DNA of 64,000 nt, taken from Scleromatobacter humisilvae. Lineage in GTDB: Bacteria > Pseudomonadota > Gammaproteobacteria > Burkholderiales > Burkholderiaceae_C. Within the stretch, counting starts at the first letter, position 1; each line of letters begins with the position of its first letter. Below, piece after piece: positions 1-8,252 of this stretch. Under the pieces are notes generated by a model. It did not search any database. It was not told where the DNA came from and saw only the letters and a program-made list of their open reading frames with translations. The stretch spans positions 372,001 to 436,000 of the forward strand of contig NZ_JAJLJH010000001.1 of the NCBI RefSeq assembly GCF_023231945.1, written 5' to 3'. Position numbers and translations under genes: made by a program.

Positions 1-831
1 CTCGCCGAGCGCGCTGCCGAAGTCCGGCGACCTGGGCTGGCGATGCGCCGGACTGTCCCGCAGCAGCCGGTTGCCGATCAGGCCTTCGTTGAGCACGGCC
101 ACGCGCGGGCAGGCGCCGCCGGCGCGTTGCAGGCGCGCGGCGAGCGCATCGGTCAGGCGCGTGTTGGCGCCGGGCGTGCTGCCGTCGCCGTCGATCCACG
201 AGTCTCCGAAGGCCACGATGGCCGTGGCGTCGGCGGCGGCCACGTCCACGCCCGTCAGGAAGGGCCAGTCGTCGATCGTCCTGGCCGGCGGGAAATGGGC
301 GGCGCCGGTGGCGTCGACGCGGTCCCGGGTGACGTAGCTGGTCTGCTGTGCAAGCGCATGCGTGGTGTCGGCCACGAGCGGCGCCGTCGAATGCAGGCTG
401 ATCGCCAGGTCGGACAGCGCGGGCACGTCCAGCGCCACGGCGTCGCTCGTCACGCTCGCGCCGGGCGCGATCACGACGCCGGGCCGGCCGCCGAAGGACA
501 GCGCGCGGTCGGAGGCCGGGTCGATGTCCGCGCCCCGGCTGCGCCGCGCCACGTGCGCCGCGTCCAACCGCAACGGCGTCCTGCCGTAGGTGTTGGACAG
601 CCGCACCCGCACGCGTCCGCCGCCGATGCTGACGTGCACCACCAGCCGCAGCGTGCGGCCCGCGTCGTTCGCCACCGGCCCCGGGAACGCCGGCTGCGCG
701 GCCGTCGCCCAGGTGCCGACCCAGTGCTCGTCCGCCCGGGCCCGCGCGGGCCACAGGGCCGCCAGCATGAGCGCGGCGCCCACCAGGGCGATGGCGAACG
801 AGGAGGTCGAATGTCGCGCGGGCTTGTCCAT
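1..831 (-). CDS. SGNH/GDSL-family secreted esterase, C-terminus cut by window edge
   Basis: The first 277 codons of a minus-strand gene run off the left edge. Reading from the ATG at 831, residues 1-34 form a signal peptide or membrane anchor ending ARARA. Residues 35-190 form a beta-rich N-terminal domain beginning VGTWATAAQ, typical of secreted GDSL lipases. The catalytic block follows at about 204: the motif FGDSWIDGDG gives the nucleophile Ser211, and GLIGN (250-254) matches the conserved Gly/Asn oxyanion block. The terminal Asp-x-x-His block lies outside the window. The family hydrolyses ester bonds in lipids, acetylated sugars or similar substrates; the substrate cannot be told here. 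A -10-like TACCTT sits 7 bases before the ATG. The family is clear; the exact start is fairly clear. Confidence 0.85.
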   Translation of the reverse strand, partial: MDKPARHSTSSFAIALVGAALMLAALWPARARADEHWVGTWATAAQPAFPGPVANDAGRTLRLVVHVSIGGGRVRVRLSNTYGRTPLRLDAAHVARRSRGADIDPASDRALSFGGRPGVVIAPGASVTSDAVALDVPALSDLAISLHSTAPLVADTTHALAQQTSYVTRDRVDATGAAHFPPARTIDDWPFLTGVDVAAADATAIVAFGDSWIDGDGSTPGANTRLTDALAARLQRAGGACPRVAVLNEGLIGNRLLRDSPAHRQPRSPDFGSALGE

Positions 832-838
832 GCATGCC

Positions 839-844
839 AAGGTA
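839..844 (-). promoter_or_regulatory. -10-like hexamer of SGNH gene, leaderless spacing
   Basis: TACCTT on the minus strand, 7 bases upstream of the ATG at 831. The match to TATAAT is weak (3/6) and no clear -35 is seen. It is listed because the spacing repeats at many genes in this window. Confidence 0.3.
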
Positions 845-1017
845 GCAGCGGCGGCACGGCGCGGCCGGCCGGCTGCGACGGGAGACGGACGCGAGGGGCC
901 GAACGGCGGCGACGCCTTCGTTCGTCGGCGTTTCGGGGGCGTTGGTCGATTCGCGCGTGCGGCGGCCGCCGGCTTCTGCGATGCTTCGTTCATCAAGACC
1001 TCGCCCCGGACGCCCGC

Positions 1018-1419
1018 ATGTTCGACTACTCCCGCCCCCACCCGCACGTCCACGTGCTGCGCCTGCGCGGCCATCGCACGCTGCGCCGCGTTTTCACCGG
1101 CATGGTGCTGATCCTCGCAGGCATCGGCGTCCTGCTGAAGAACCAGGGCCTGATCAGCGGCGACGAGCTGTGGCTGATCGCGCCGGCGGTGATCGCGCTG
1201 TCCGGCCTGGCGCGGCTGATCGCGTTGCCCGACGCGGTCAACGTCGTGCGCGCGGTGCTGCGGCTGGCGGTCGCGGCCTATCTCGTGGTGGTGATCGAGC
1301 ACATCGGCGGCTGGACGTTCGCGGCCACCTGGCCCGTGCTGCTGATCGGCGTCGGCGGCAGCATGCTCGGCTACGAACTGCTCGTGCGCCGCCGCCCGTC
1401 GCAGGAGCCGAACTGGTGA
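1018..1419 (+). CDS. Small membrane protein with LiaI/LiaF-like (DUF5668) transmembrane region
   Basis: A 133-residue protein with four hydrophobic segments at about 28-48, 55-72, 78-100 and 104-120. They are arranged like the LiaF-type DUF5668 region, including the recurrent Trp-Pro-hydrophobic-Gly motif. There is no soluble domain. It is the first gene of a compact operon: its stop overlaps the GTG start of the next gene, which has the same membrane region plus a LiaF-like C-terminus. The two are followed by a LytS-type sensor kinase and a LytTR regulator. In Firmicutes, LiaF holds the LiaRS system off until the envelope is stressed. A similar damping role for the following kinase is inference. 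No strong ribosome site precedes this ATG. Confidence 0.75.
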   Translation: MFDYSRPHPHVHVLRLRGHRTLRRVFTGMVLILAGIGVLLKNQGLISGDELWLIAPAVIALSGLARLIALPDAVNVVRAVLRLAVAAYLVVVIEHIGGWTFAATWPVLLIGVGGSMLGYELLVRRRPSQEPNW

Positions 1420-2141
1420 GCCGTGACCCGCTGAACCGCCAGCGCAGCCGGCTCGTCTTCGGTGTCTTCATCATCGTCGTCGGGCTGTTCGCGCTGCTGG
1501 ACAACCTGCATGTCTTCGACAGCCGCCTCGTCCAGCCGTTCTGGCCGCTCGTGTTCGTGGCGATGGGCGCGTTGAGGCTGTCGCAGAACGATGGCCATGC
1601 CAAGCACTACATCTTCGGCGTCGCGCTGATGGTGGTCGGCACCGGCATGACGCTGAACAATCTCGGGCTGATCCACTTCCAGTGGCGCGACCTGTGGCCG
1701 GTCGCGCTGATCCTCGTGGGCCTGAACGTGCTCACGCGCGGATTCACGCGCGGCACCGACGGCCAGCCGCTGCCGCGGCCGCGGCCCGGGCAGCGCGACG
1801 AGCGCTTCGAGCACGGCACCAGCATCGACGCCTCCGCGATGATGAGCGGCATCGTGCTGAAGAACGACTCGCAGGAGTTCACCGGCGGCGAGATCAACGC
1901 CGTCATGGGCGCGGTCGAGATCGACCTGCGCCAGGCGGCCATCGCCACCGAGGCGGTGCTGCACCTGTCCGTGATCATGGGCGGCGTCGAGATCCGCGTG
2001 CCGCGCGAGTGGTCGGTCTCGGTCAACGGCACGCCGATGCTGGGCGGCATCGAGGACAAGACCGCGCCGCCGATGGCGCCGGGCAAGCGCCTGATCATCG
2101 AGGGCTCGGTGATCATGGGCGGCGTCGAAATCACGAACTGA
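1416..2141 (+). CDS. LiaF-like membrane protein with C-terminal LiaF domain
   Basis: A 241-residue protein starting with GTG in a GTGA overlap with the preceding stop. Residues 10-110 hold four DUF5668-type transmembrane segments. A charged linker follows. From about residue 150 it contains the soluble beta-repeat domain of LiaF/DUF2154 proteins, recognisable from repeated V-M-G-G/A-V-E-I motifs (INAVMGAVEI, SVIMGGVEIRVP, SVIMGGVEIT). In LiaF this domain acts as the inhibitory partner of a sensor kinase. Here the kinase gene begins one base after this stop codon. The combination of LiaF-like proteins with a LytS/LytTR pair, not a LiaRS pair, fits envelope-stress sensing; the signal is unknown. 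Confidence 0.82.
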   Translation: MSRDPLNRQRSRLVFGVFIIVVGLFALLDNLHVFDSRLVQPFWPLVFVAMGALRLSQNDGHAKHYIFGVALMVVGTGMTLNNLGLIHFQWRDLWPVALILVGLNVLTRGFTRGTDGQPLPRPRPGQRDERFEHGTSIDASAMMSGIVLKNDSQEFTGGEINAVMGAVEIDLRQAAIATEAVLHLSVIMGGVEIRVPREWSVSVNGTPMLGGIEDKTAPPMAPGKRLIIEGSVIMGGVEITN

Positions 2142-2142
2142 C

Positions 2143-3213
2143 GTGCATCCCATCCTCGCCGATCCTCGTCGGCTCCTCTGGTACGAACTCGCCTGGATCA
2201 TCGCCGGCGTGGGCATCGCCGCGCTGCTGCGTCTCACCGAGCAGGCCGAGTGGACGGGCGCGCTCGAGTTCGCGGTGCCGCTCTGCGTGGTCTGGTCCTT
2301 CGACGCGCTGTCCTCGTACTACATCTGCCGCAGCCAGCCCTACTCGCAGCGGCGCTGGCCGGTGACGCTGAGCCTGTTCGGCGGCGCGTCGCTGCTGTCG
2401 GCGCTGGTGTGGCTCGGGCTGGGCGAGACGTGGAACCTGCTGGGGCGCTGGATGTCGCACGACAACCGGCCCTTCGTGGTCATGAACCCGGCCGGCTGGG
2501 TGATGTACTTCGCCGCCGGCTTCGTGCTGTACCTGCTGGCGCTGCTGGCGCACGACGTGCTCATCGCGTTCGAGAGCGTGCAGGAGGCCGCGCGCCGCGA
2601 GGCCGAGTCGCGCGTGCTGGCGCGCGACGCCGAGCTGCAGATGCTGCGCACGCAGATCAATCCGCACTTCCTGTTCAACAGCCTCAACTCGATCAGCGCG
2701 CTCACCGGGTTCGACCCGGCCGCCGCGCGCGAGATGACCGTCGACCTCGCGCAGTTCTTCCGCCGCACGCTGGCGCTGGCCGAGCGCGAGCGCATCACGC
2801 TGGGGGAGGAGGTCACGCTGTGCGAGCACTTCCTCGCGATCGAGAAGCGCCGCTTCGGCGCCAAGCTCGCCACCGAGCTGCGCGTGAGCGCCGAAGCCGC
2901 CGCCTGCCTGCTGCCGCCGATGACGCTGCAGCCGCTGCTGGAGAACGCGATCAAGCACGGCATCCGCCAGGTCGACGGCGGCGGCACCATCGCCGTCGAC
3001 GCGCTGGTGCGCGACGGCCAGCTGCGCATCGCGGTCGTCAACCCGGTGGCGCCGGAAGACGCGCCCGCCGGCGCGCACGGCGTCGGCCTGAAGAACATCC
3101 GCGAGCGCCTGGCCGTGCTGTACGGGCCGCGCGCCCACATCGCATGGCAACGCAGCGAGACGCAGTTCGCCATCGAGATCCACCTGCCCGTCGACAAGGA
3201 GAGCGGCGCATGA
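2143..3213 (+). CDS. LytS/YehU-type sensor histidine kinase
   Basis: A 356-residue inner-membrane kinase starting at GTG. Residues 1-140 contain about four hydrophobic helices. A short coiled segment leads to the His_kinase box QINPHFLFNSLN, with the phospho-accepting His at residue 175. The ATPase domain follows, with an N-box (LLENAIKHGIRQ) near 265 and a glycine-rich GVGLKNIRERL box near 310. This domain layout is that of LytS/AlgZ/YehU kinases, which phosphorylate LytTR-type regulators; such a regulator follows directly with an ATGA overlap. The two LiaF-like genes immediately upstream are probably its modulators (inference). Confidence 0.92.
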   Translation: MHPILADPRRLLWYELAWIIAGVGIAALLRLTEQAEWTGALEFAVPLCVVWSFDALSSYYICRSQPYSQRRWPVTLSLFGGASLLSALVWLGLGETWNLLGRWMSHDNRPFVVMNPAGWVMYFAAGFVLYLLALLAHDVLIAFESVQEAARREAESRVLARDAELQMLRTQINPHFLFNSLNSISALTGFDPAAAREMTVDLAQFFRRTLALAERERITLGEEVTLCEHFLAIEKRRFGAKLATELRVSAEAAACLLPPMTLQPLLENAIKHGIRQVDGGGTIAVDALVRDGQLRIAVVNPVAPEDAPAGAHGVGLKNIRERLAVLYGPRAHIAWQRSETQFAIEIHLPVDKESGA

Positions 3214-3953
3214 CTTCATCACCAGGACTCCGCGCGCTGATCGTCGACGACGAGGACCTCGCGCGCCGCCTGATCCGCGAATACCTGCAGGGGCATGCGG
3301 ACATCGACATCGTCGGCGAATGCGAGAACGGCCTCGACGCCGTCAAGCAGATCGGCGCGCTGCAGCCCGACCTCGTGTTCCTCGACATCCAGATGCCGCG
3401 CCTGACGGGCCTCGAGGTGCTCGAGCTCACCGGCCGCCGCGCCGGCGTGATCTTCACCACGGCCTACGACGAGCACGCGATCAAGGCCTTCGAGCTGCAT
3501 GCGGTCGACTACCTGCTCAAGCCGTTCTCGAAGGCCCGATTCGACGACGCCCTCGCGCGGGCGCGCACGCTGCACGCGCCCGCGGCGCCGGCGCCGGGTA
3601 TCGATGCGCTTGTCGCGCGCAGGAACGCGCCGCTCGAACGCATCCTCATCCGCGACCGCGAACAGGTGCACGTGATCCCCATCGAGCAGGTCGAATGCAT
3701 CGAGGCCCAGGGCGACTACCTCGCCATCCACGTCGACGGCAAGTGCCACCTGAAGCCGCAGCGCATCTCGGAGATCGAGGAGCAGCTCGACCCCGCGCGC
3801 TTCCTGCGCGTGCACCGCTCGTTCATCATCAGCCTCGCGCACCTGCAGGCCATCGAGCGCCCCGGCCCCGACCGCCACGCCGCGCGCCTGCGCAGCGGCA
3901 AGCGCGTGCCGATCAGCCGCAGCGGCTACGAGAAGCTGCGCACGCTGGTCTAG
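3210..3953 (+). CDS. LytTR-family response regulator (LytR/AlgR type)
   Basis: A 247-residue cytoplasmic regulator. The receiver domain (residues 6-120) has the acidic pocket DDED at 13-16, phospho-acceptor Asp59 in FLDIQMP, and the conserved Lys104 in LLKPF. A linker of about 20 residues leads to a LytTR DNA-binding domain (about 140-245), recognised by CIEAQGDYLAIH, RFLRVHRSFIISL and the closing VPISRSGYEKL. Its ATG overlaps the stop of the kinase gene (ATGA), so the two are translationally coupled. It probably regulates envelope genes, and perhaps its own four-gene operon, but no LytTR direct-repeat operator could be assigned in the upstream 186 bases. Confidence 0.93.
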   Translation: MTSSPGLRALIVDDEDLARRLIREYLQGHADIDIVGECENGLDAVKQIGALQPDLVFLDIQMPRLTGLEVLELTGRRAGVIFTTAYDEHAIKAFELHAVDYLLKPFSKARFDDALARARTLHAPAAPAPGIDALVARRNAPLERILIRDREQVHVIPIEQVECIEAQGDYLAIHVDGKCHLKPQRISEIEEQLDPARFLRVHRSFIISLAHLQAIERPGPDRHAARLRSGKRVPISRSGYEKLRTLV

Positions 3954-4015
3954 CGGGCGCGTCGATTGCATCCTGACGGCTCCGCTGCGATGCAGCCCGC
4001 TCGTCTGGAGCCCCG

Positions 4016-5356
4016 ATGTCTCGCCTGCTGCCCATCCTCACCGCTGTCGCCGCCGTCGCGGCCGCGCTGTCCGTCCATGCGATGCCCGGCGAGACCGGCG
4101 TCGGCCCGGTGGCGTCGCCGACCGAGACGGTGGGGCCGCATCCCGTGATCAAGCCGGTCGACAAGCACCTGATCCCGACGGTGCAGATCGCCGTCGCCAA
4201 GGGCTGGCCGGCGGGCGCGAAGCCGAGCGCGGCCGCGGGCATCGCGGTCAACGCGTTCGCCACGGGACTCAACCATCCGCGCTGGCTCTATGTGCTGCCC
4301 AACGGCGACGTGCTGGTCGCCGAGACCAACGCGCCGCCCAAGCCCGACGACGCCAAGGGCATCAAGGGCAAGGTGATGAAGTCGGTGGAGAAGAAAGCCG
4401 GCGCGGGCGCGCCCACGGCCAACCGCATCGTGCTGCTGCGCGACGCCGACGGCGACGGCGTGGCCGAGACGAAGACCGTCTTCATCGACGCGCTGAACTC
4501 GCCCTTCGGCATGGCGCTGGTCGGCAACGACCTCTACGTGGCCGACACCGACGAGATCCTCAAGTTCCCGTATAGAGCCGGCGAGACCAGCATCGCGTCG
4601 CCCGGCGTCAAGGTGACCGACCTGCCGGCCGGCACGATCAACCACCACTGGACGAAGAACATCATCGCGTCGGCCGACGGCAGCAAGCTCTATGCGACGA
4701 CCGGCTCCAACAGCAATGCCGGCGAGAACGGCATCCCCGCCGAGGAAGGGCGCGCGCGCATCTGGGAGGTCGACCTGGCCACGGGCGAGAAGCGGCCGTT
4801 CGCGACCGGCATGCGCAACCCGAACGGCATGGCCTGGGCGCCCGGAACCAACGTGCTCTACACGGTCGCCAACGAGCGCGACGAGCTCGGCGACGACCTC
4901 GTGCCCGACTACCTGACCTCGGTCAAGGACGGCGCGTTCTACGGCTTCCCGTGGAGCTACTACGGCCAGCACGTCGACGACCGCGTCAAGCCGCCGCGTC
5001 CCGACATGGTGGCCAAGGCGATCCCGCCCGACTTCGCGCTCGGCGCGCACGTCGCGGCGCTGGGCCTGGTCGCGGCCACGCAGACCGCGCTGCCCGCGCC
5101 GTTCGCCAACGGCATGTTCATCGGCGAGCACGGCTCGTGGAACCGCAAGCCGCCGGTGGGCTACAAGGTGCAGTTCGTGCCGTTCGCCAACGGGCAGCCC
5201 TCGGGCATGCCGATCGACGTGCTGGCGGGTTTCGTCAGCGACCAGGGCGAGGCCTGGGGCCGGCCGGTGGGCGTGGCGATCGACGGCAAGGGCGCGCTGC
5301 TGGTGGCCGACGACGTCGGCAACGTGGTGTGGCGGGCGACGGGCGCGGCGCACTGA
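4016..5356 (+). CDS. Periplasmic PQQ-dependent sugar (L-sorbosone-type) dehydrogenase
   Basis: A 446-residue beta-propeller oxidoreductase. Residues 1-22 are a cleavable signal peptide. Marker motifs of the sorbosone-dehydrogenase/GDH-B group are LNHPRWLYVLPNGDVLVAET (about 83-102), DADGDGVAE (calcium-loop-like), NSPFGMAL, MRNPNGMAW, YGFPWSYYGQH and GMFIGEHGSWNRK. It oxidises an aldose or related sugar in the periplasm with PQQ as cofactor; the substrate is not predictable. No PQQ biosynthesis gene lies in the window. A TGGAG ribosome site precedes the ATG by 6 bases. The gene converges on the next one with a single base between stop codons. Confidence 0.9.
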   Translation: MSRLLPILTAVAAVAAALSVHAMPGETGVGPVASPTETVGPHPVIKPVDKHLIPTVQIAVAKGWPAGAKPSAAAGIAVNAFATGLNHPRWLYVLPNGDVLVAETNAPPKPDDAKGIKGKVMKSVEKKAGAGAPTANRIVLLRDADGDGVAETKTVFIDALNSPFGMALVGNDLYVADTDEILKFPYRAGETSIASPGVKVTDLPAGTINHHWTKNIIASADGSKLYATTGSNSNAGENGIPAEEGRARIWEVDLATGEKRPFATGMRNPNGMAWAPGTNVLYTVANERDELGDDLVPDYLTSVKDGAFYGFPWSYYGQHVDDRVKPPRPDMVAKAIPPDFALGAHVAALGLVAATQTALPAPFANGMFIGEHGSWNRKPPVGYKVQFVPFANGQPSGMPIDVLAGFVSDQGEAWGRPVGVAIDGKGALLVADDVGNVVWRATGAAH

Positions 5357-5357
5357 G

Positions 5358-7136
5358 CTACCACTTGCAGCCCTTGCCGGTGACGGCGTCCTTGGCCAGT
5401 GGGATCACGGCCAGCAGGCCCGCGCCGGCATAGGCCTCCGAGCACTTCGCGCGGTTGGCCTTCTCGAGGTCGGTCTCGAGCTGCGTCTTCTTCTCGGCCG
5501 GTGCGGGCAGCGCCGGCACCAGCCCGCTGCGCGTGCGGCCGAGGCTGGGGCCCATGCCGCCGCCATGCAGGTCGAGGTTGAGCGGCGCGCTCGCGCCGGT
5601 GTTGGGCGGCGGCGCCGAACCGTTGCCGCCGGGGCCGCTCGATCCGTCGAGGTTGAGCTTGCCGCCGCCGTTGGTGGGCGAGGCCGTGCCGCCGGCGCCG
5701 CCGCGCTCGGCGGGGTTGTCGACCGGGCGCACCGACTGCGTCTGCGTCGCGGTCGACGGCGCCGCGGGCGTCGCGCCGGTGGCCTGCGGGCGCGGCGTGG
5801 GCGTCGGCGGCGCGACGGGCGCGGGCACCGGTGTCGGCGCGGGCGATGGCGCGGGCGGCGCGGGCACGGGTGCGGGCGCTGGCGTCGGCGTGGGCGTCGG
5901 ACTGGCAGCCGGGACGGGCGCCGGGGCAGGCACGGGAGCCGGCGCGGGTGCGGGCGCGGGTGCGGGTGCGGGCGGCGGTAGCGGTGCGGGCGTTGGCGCG
6001 GGCTTGGGCGCGGGGGCGGGCACGGGGGCGGGTACCGGCGCGGGTGACGGAACCGGCGCGGGTGCCGGCACCGGAACGGGCGTCGGCGCGGGCGGCATCG
6101 GCGTCGGCGCAGGCGCGGACACTGGAACGGGCGCGGGTGCGGGAGCCGGCACCGGCTTGGCCACCGGCACCTGCAGCGGCACGAAGGTGGGCTTGGTCAG
6201 CGGCGGCGGCGCCAGCGGCGGCGCGGCGATCGGCGCCGGCCGCGGGGCGGGCGGCAGCGGCGGAATCGGCGGCAAGGGTGCGGGCGGCGGCGGCGCGACC
6301 GGCACGGCCAACGGCGTGAACGTCGGCTTGGGCAGCGCGATGGGCGTCGGCGTCGGCGGCACGATCGGCGCCGGGCGCGGCTCGGGCGGCAGCGGCGCGG
6401 GCATCGGCAGCGGCTCGGGCGGCGGCGCAGGCGGGGGTTCGGACGCGGGCGGCGCCGGAACGGGCGCTGCCGCCGGCACGGGCACTGGGGCCGGCGTGGG
6501 CGCGGAGGCCGGCGCGGACGCGGGCTGCGCCGACGGCACCGGCTTGGGCACCGGCGGCGACGGCAGCGCCGACGACGCCTGTCCGGCCGAGATCGGCGCC
6601 TTGCGCGCGACCAGCAACGGCAGCGTGGCCGGCGGCGCCTCGACGGGCGCGGGTGTCGGCGGCGCGGCGTTGTCGCGGATGACGATGGACGGCTCGACGA
6701 TGGCGGTCGCCTCGGCGGCGTCGGCAACGGTGCGGTTGGCGGCGGCCGAGGCGCGGTCGGCGGGCGACGCGGCGGCGGACGCGGGTTGCGTCTCGGGCAG
6801 CGCGGCGCCGGCGGCCAGCTCGGTGGCGCTGCGGCCGGCCGGCGCGCGCGACTCGCGCGTCTCGGGCATGTACACGACCAGTTCGCCCGCCCGCCGATTG
6901 CCGACCGGCGAATTGCCGCCCGGCGCGGTGCCCACGATGATGAACAACAGGATGTGCAGCAGCAGCGCCAGGACGATGCAGCGCTCCAGGCTGGGCTGGC
7001 TGACGCCCGGCTGCGGCCAGGGCAGGCCCGCGGCGCCGCTGAACGCCGAGCCGCGCAGCGCGAGCCCGACGGGCGGCACCGCCGGGCGCTTCTTCAGGAA
7101 GTTCCTCGTGAGGGCGTAGCGGACGGGGCGAAGCAA
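5358..7136 (-). CDS. Proline-rich TonB-like inner-membrane protein with two-cysteine C-terminal module
   Basis: A 592-residue protein. A basic N-terminus is followed by one membrane anchor (about 53-70, VLALLLHILLFIIVG). A very long Pro/Ala/Val-rich tract (about 180-470) would span the periplasm, as in TonB. A Gly/Asn-rich stretch precedes the C-terminal 45 residues. The C-terminus is not the canonical TonB domain: it has a charged helix (LETDLEKANRAKC) and then a hydrophobic stretch (GLLAVIPLAK) closed by a second Cys 25 residues after the first. A very similar ending is found in the short TonB-like protein at 49943-50539. The only start codon available at the 5' end is TTG without a good ribosome site, so the start is uncertain. 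Function unknown. Confidence 0.75.
   Translation of the reverse strand: MLRPVRYALTRNFLKKRPAVPPVGLALRGSAFSGAAGLPWPQPGVSQPSLERCIVLALLLHILLFIIVGTAPGGNSPVGNRRAGELVVYMPETRESRAPAGRSATELAAGAALPETQPASAAASPADRASAAANRTVADAAEATAIVEPSIVIRDNAAPPTPAPVEAPPATLPLLVARKAPISAGQASSALPSPPVPKPVPSAQPASAPASAPTPAPVPVPAAAPVPAPPASEPPPAPPPEPLPMPAPLPPEPRPAPIVPPTPTPIALPKPTFTPLAVPVAPPPPAPLPPIPPLPPAPRPAPIAAPPLAPPPLTKPTFVPLQVPVAKPVPAPAPAPVPVSAPAPTPMPPAPTPVPVPAPAPVPSPAPVPAPVPAPAPKPAPTPAPLPPPAPAPAPAPAPAPVPAPAPVPAASPTPTPTPAPAPVPAPPAPSPAPTPVPAPVAPPTPTPRPQATGATPAAPSTATQTQSVRPVDNPAERGGAGGTASPTNGGGKLNLDGSSGPGGNGSAPPPNTGASAPLNLDLHGGGMGPSLGRTRSGLVPALPAPAEKKTQLETDLEKANRAKCSEAYAGAGLLAVIPLAKDAVTGKGCKW
5935..6160 (-). repeat. Low-complexity Pro-Ala-Val coding repeat
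   Basis: A dense run of short G/C-rich units coding for PAPAPVP-like residues inside the TonB-like gene. It is codon-level low-complexity sequence, not a mobile repeat. It is prone to slippage, so length variation between strains or assembly errors are likely. Confidence 0.6.
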
Positions 7137-7319
7137 GCTGGAGGATTCCGGACAGGGGCTGGGAAGCTCGGCCGTGGATCCGGCACGCTCCCGGTCGCCA
7201 TCGTAGTCGCAACCCGTGACGGCGCCGCCGGCATGTGGCTTGGCTGCCGCAGCGCGGCGTCGAGATCCTCACGCTCCGGCGTTCGGGAGAAGAGGCGACG
7301 CGCAGGCGCCGACGGCATC

Positions 7320-7325
7320 GACAAT
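7320..7325 (+). promoter_or_regulatory. -10-like GACAAT, leaderless spacing
   Basis: GACAAT ends 6 bases before the ATG at 7332, so transcription would start at or next to the start codon. No convincing -35 is seen. Confidence 0.4.
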
Positions 7326-7331
7326 GGGCCG

Positions 7332-8195
7332 ATGACGCCCGACTTCGAGACGCTCGAGATCCGCGCCAACGGCCTGCGCTTCCACGCGCTGGCCGCCGGC
7401 CCCGCCGACGGCCCGCTGCTGCTCCTGCTGCACGGCTTCCCGGAGACCTCGCACTGCTGGAGCCGCCACCTCGTGCCGCTGGCCGCGGCCGGCTTCCGCG
7501 TGATCGCGCCCGACCAGCGCGGCATCGGCCTGAGCAGCAAGCCCGAGGGCATCGCCGCCTACCGCATCGACCACCTGGCGGCCGACATCGTCGCCCTCGT
7601 CCGCGCGCTCGGGCGCGAGCGCGCGCAGGTGGTCGGGCACGACTGGGGCGGCGCGGTGACGTGGTACCTGGCCGAGCATCACGCCGATGTCGTCGAGCGC
7701 GTGGCCATCATCGACGTGCCGCACGGCGGCACTTTCGAGCGCTACCTGCGCAGCCATCCCTCGCAGATGCTCAAGAGCTGGTACATGCTCTTCTTCCAGC
7801 TGCCGCGGCTGCCCGAGGCGCTGCTGCGCGCGAACGACTTCAGGCGGCTGGCGCACGCGATCGTCGCGACCAGCCTCTCCGGCGCCTTCACGCCCGAGGA
7901 TCTCGCGATCTACCGCCAGGCCTGGGCGCAGCCCGGCGCGCTCACCGGCATGCTGAACTGGTACCGCGCGCTGCGGCTGACGTCGAAGCTGCCGCGCGGC
8001 ACCGGCCGCGTCGCGATCCCCGTGCGCCTGATGTGGGGCGACCGCGACCACGCGCTGGAGCCGGCGATGGCCGAGGCCTCGATCGCGCGCTGCGACGCCG
8101 GCGAGGTGTTCCACTTTCCGGACGCCACGCACTGGCTGCCGCGCGAGGAGCCCGAGCGCGTCACGGCACTGCTGCTCGAGTTCCTGCGGCGCTGA
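7332..8195 (+). CDS. Alpha/beta hydrolase, epoxide-hydrolase-like
   Basis: A 287-residue soluble enzyme. HGFPE (about 37-41) forms the oxyanion region. The nucleophile elbow is VGHDWGG with an aspartate (Asp104) in place of serine, and the catalytic His267 lies in DATHWL. An Asp nucleophile and HGFPE are the signature of soluble epoxide hydrolases and haloalkane/haloacetate dehalogenases. The cap region (about 130-215) has Tyr and Trp residues suitable for epoxide opening. The first in-frame ATG after a stretch without coding signal was chosen; there is no Shine-Dalgarno sequence, but a GACAAT box sits 6 bases upstream. It ends in a strong hairpin shared with the convergent peptidase gene. 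Confidence 0.88.
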   Translation: MTPDFETLEIRANGLRFHALAAGPADGPLLLLLHGFPETSHCWSRHLVPLAAAGFRVIAPDQRGIGLSSKPEGIAAYRIDHLAADIVALVRALGRERAQVVGHDWGGAVTWYLAEHHADVVERVAIIDVPHGGTFERYLRSHPSQMLKSWYMLFFQLPRLPEALLRANDFRRLAHAIVATSLSGAFTPEDLAIYRQAWAQPGALTGMLNWYRALRLTSKLPRGTGRVAIPVRLMWGDRDHALEPAMAEASIARCDAGEVFHFPDATHWLPREEPERVTALLLEFLRR

Positions 8196-8202
8196 AAACG
8201 CC

Positions 8203-8236
8203 GACGGCGCGCGAGTCCGAAGACCCGCGCGCCGTC
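8203..8236. terminator. Bidirectional hairpin between convergent genes
   Basis: Perfect 11-bp inverted repeat GACGGCGCGCG ... CGCGCGCCGTC with a 12-base loop, lying between the stops of the hydrolase and the S46 peptidase. An AAAA run precedes it (useful for the minus strand); no long T run follows on the plus strand. It probably ends transcription from both sides. Confidence 0.6.
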
Positions 8237-8252
8237 GCTGGCCCCTGGTGGC

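Noticed and set aside
5455-7119. Plus-strand Gly/Ala-rich frame of 554 codons (PE_PGRS-like appearance)
   Set aside because: Antisense to the Pro-rich TonB-like protein; Gly-Ala-Thr runs are simply the complement of Pro-Ala-Val codons. The minus frame has a membrane anchor and a C-terminal module with a paralogue, so it is the real gene.
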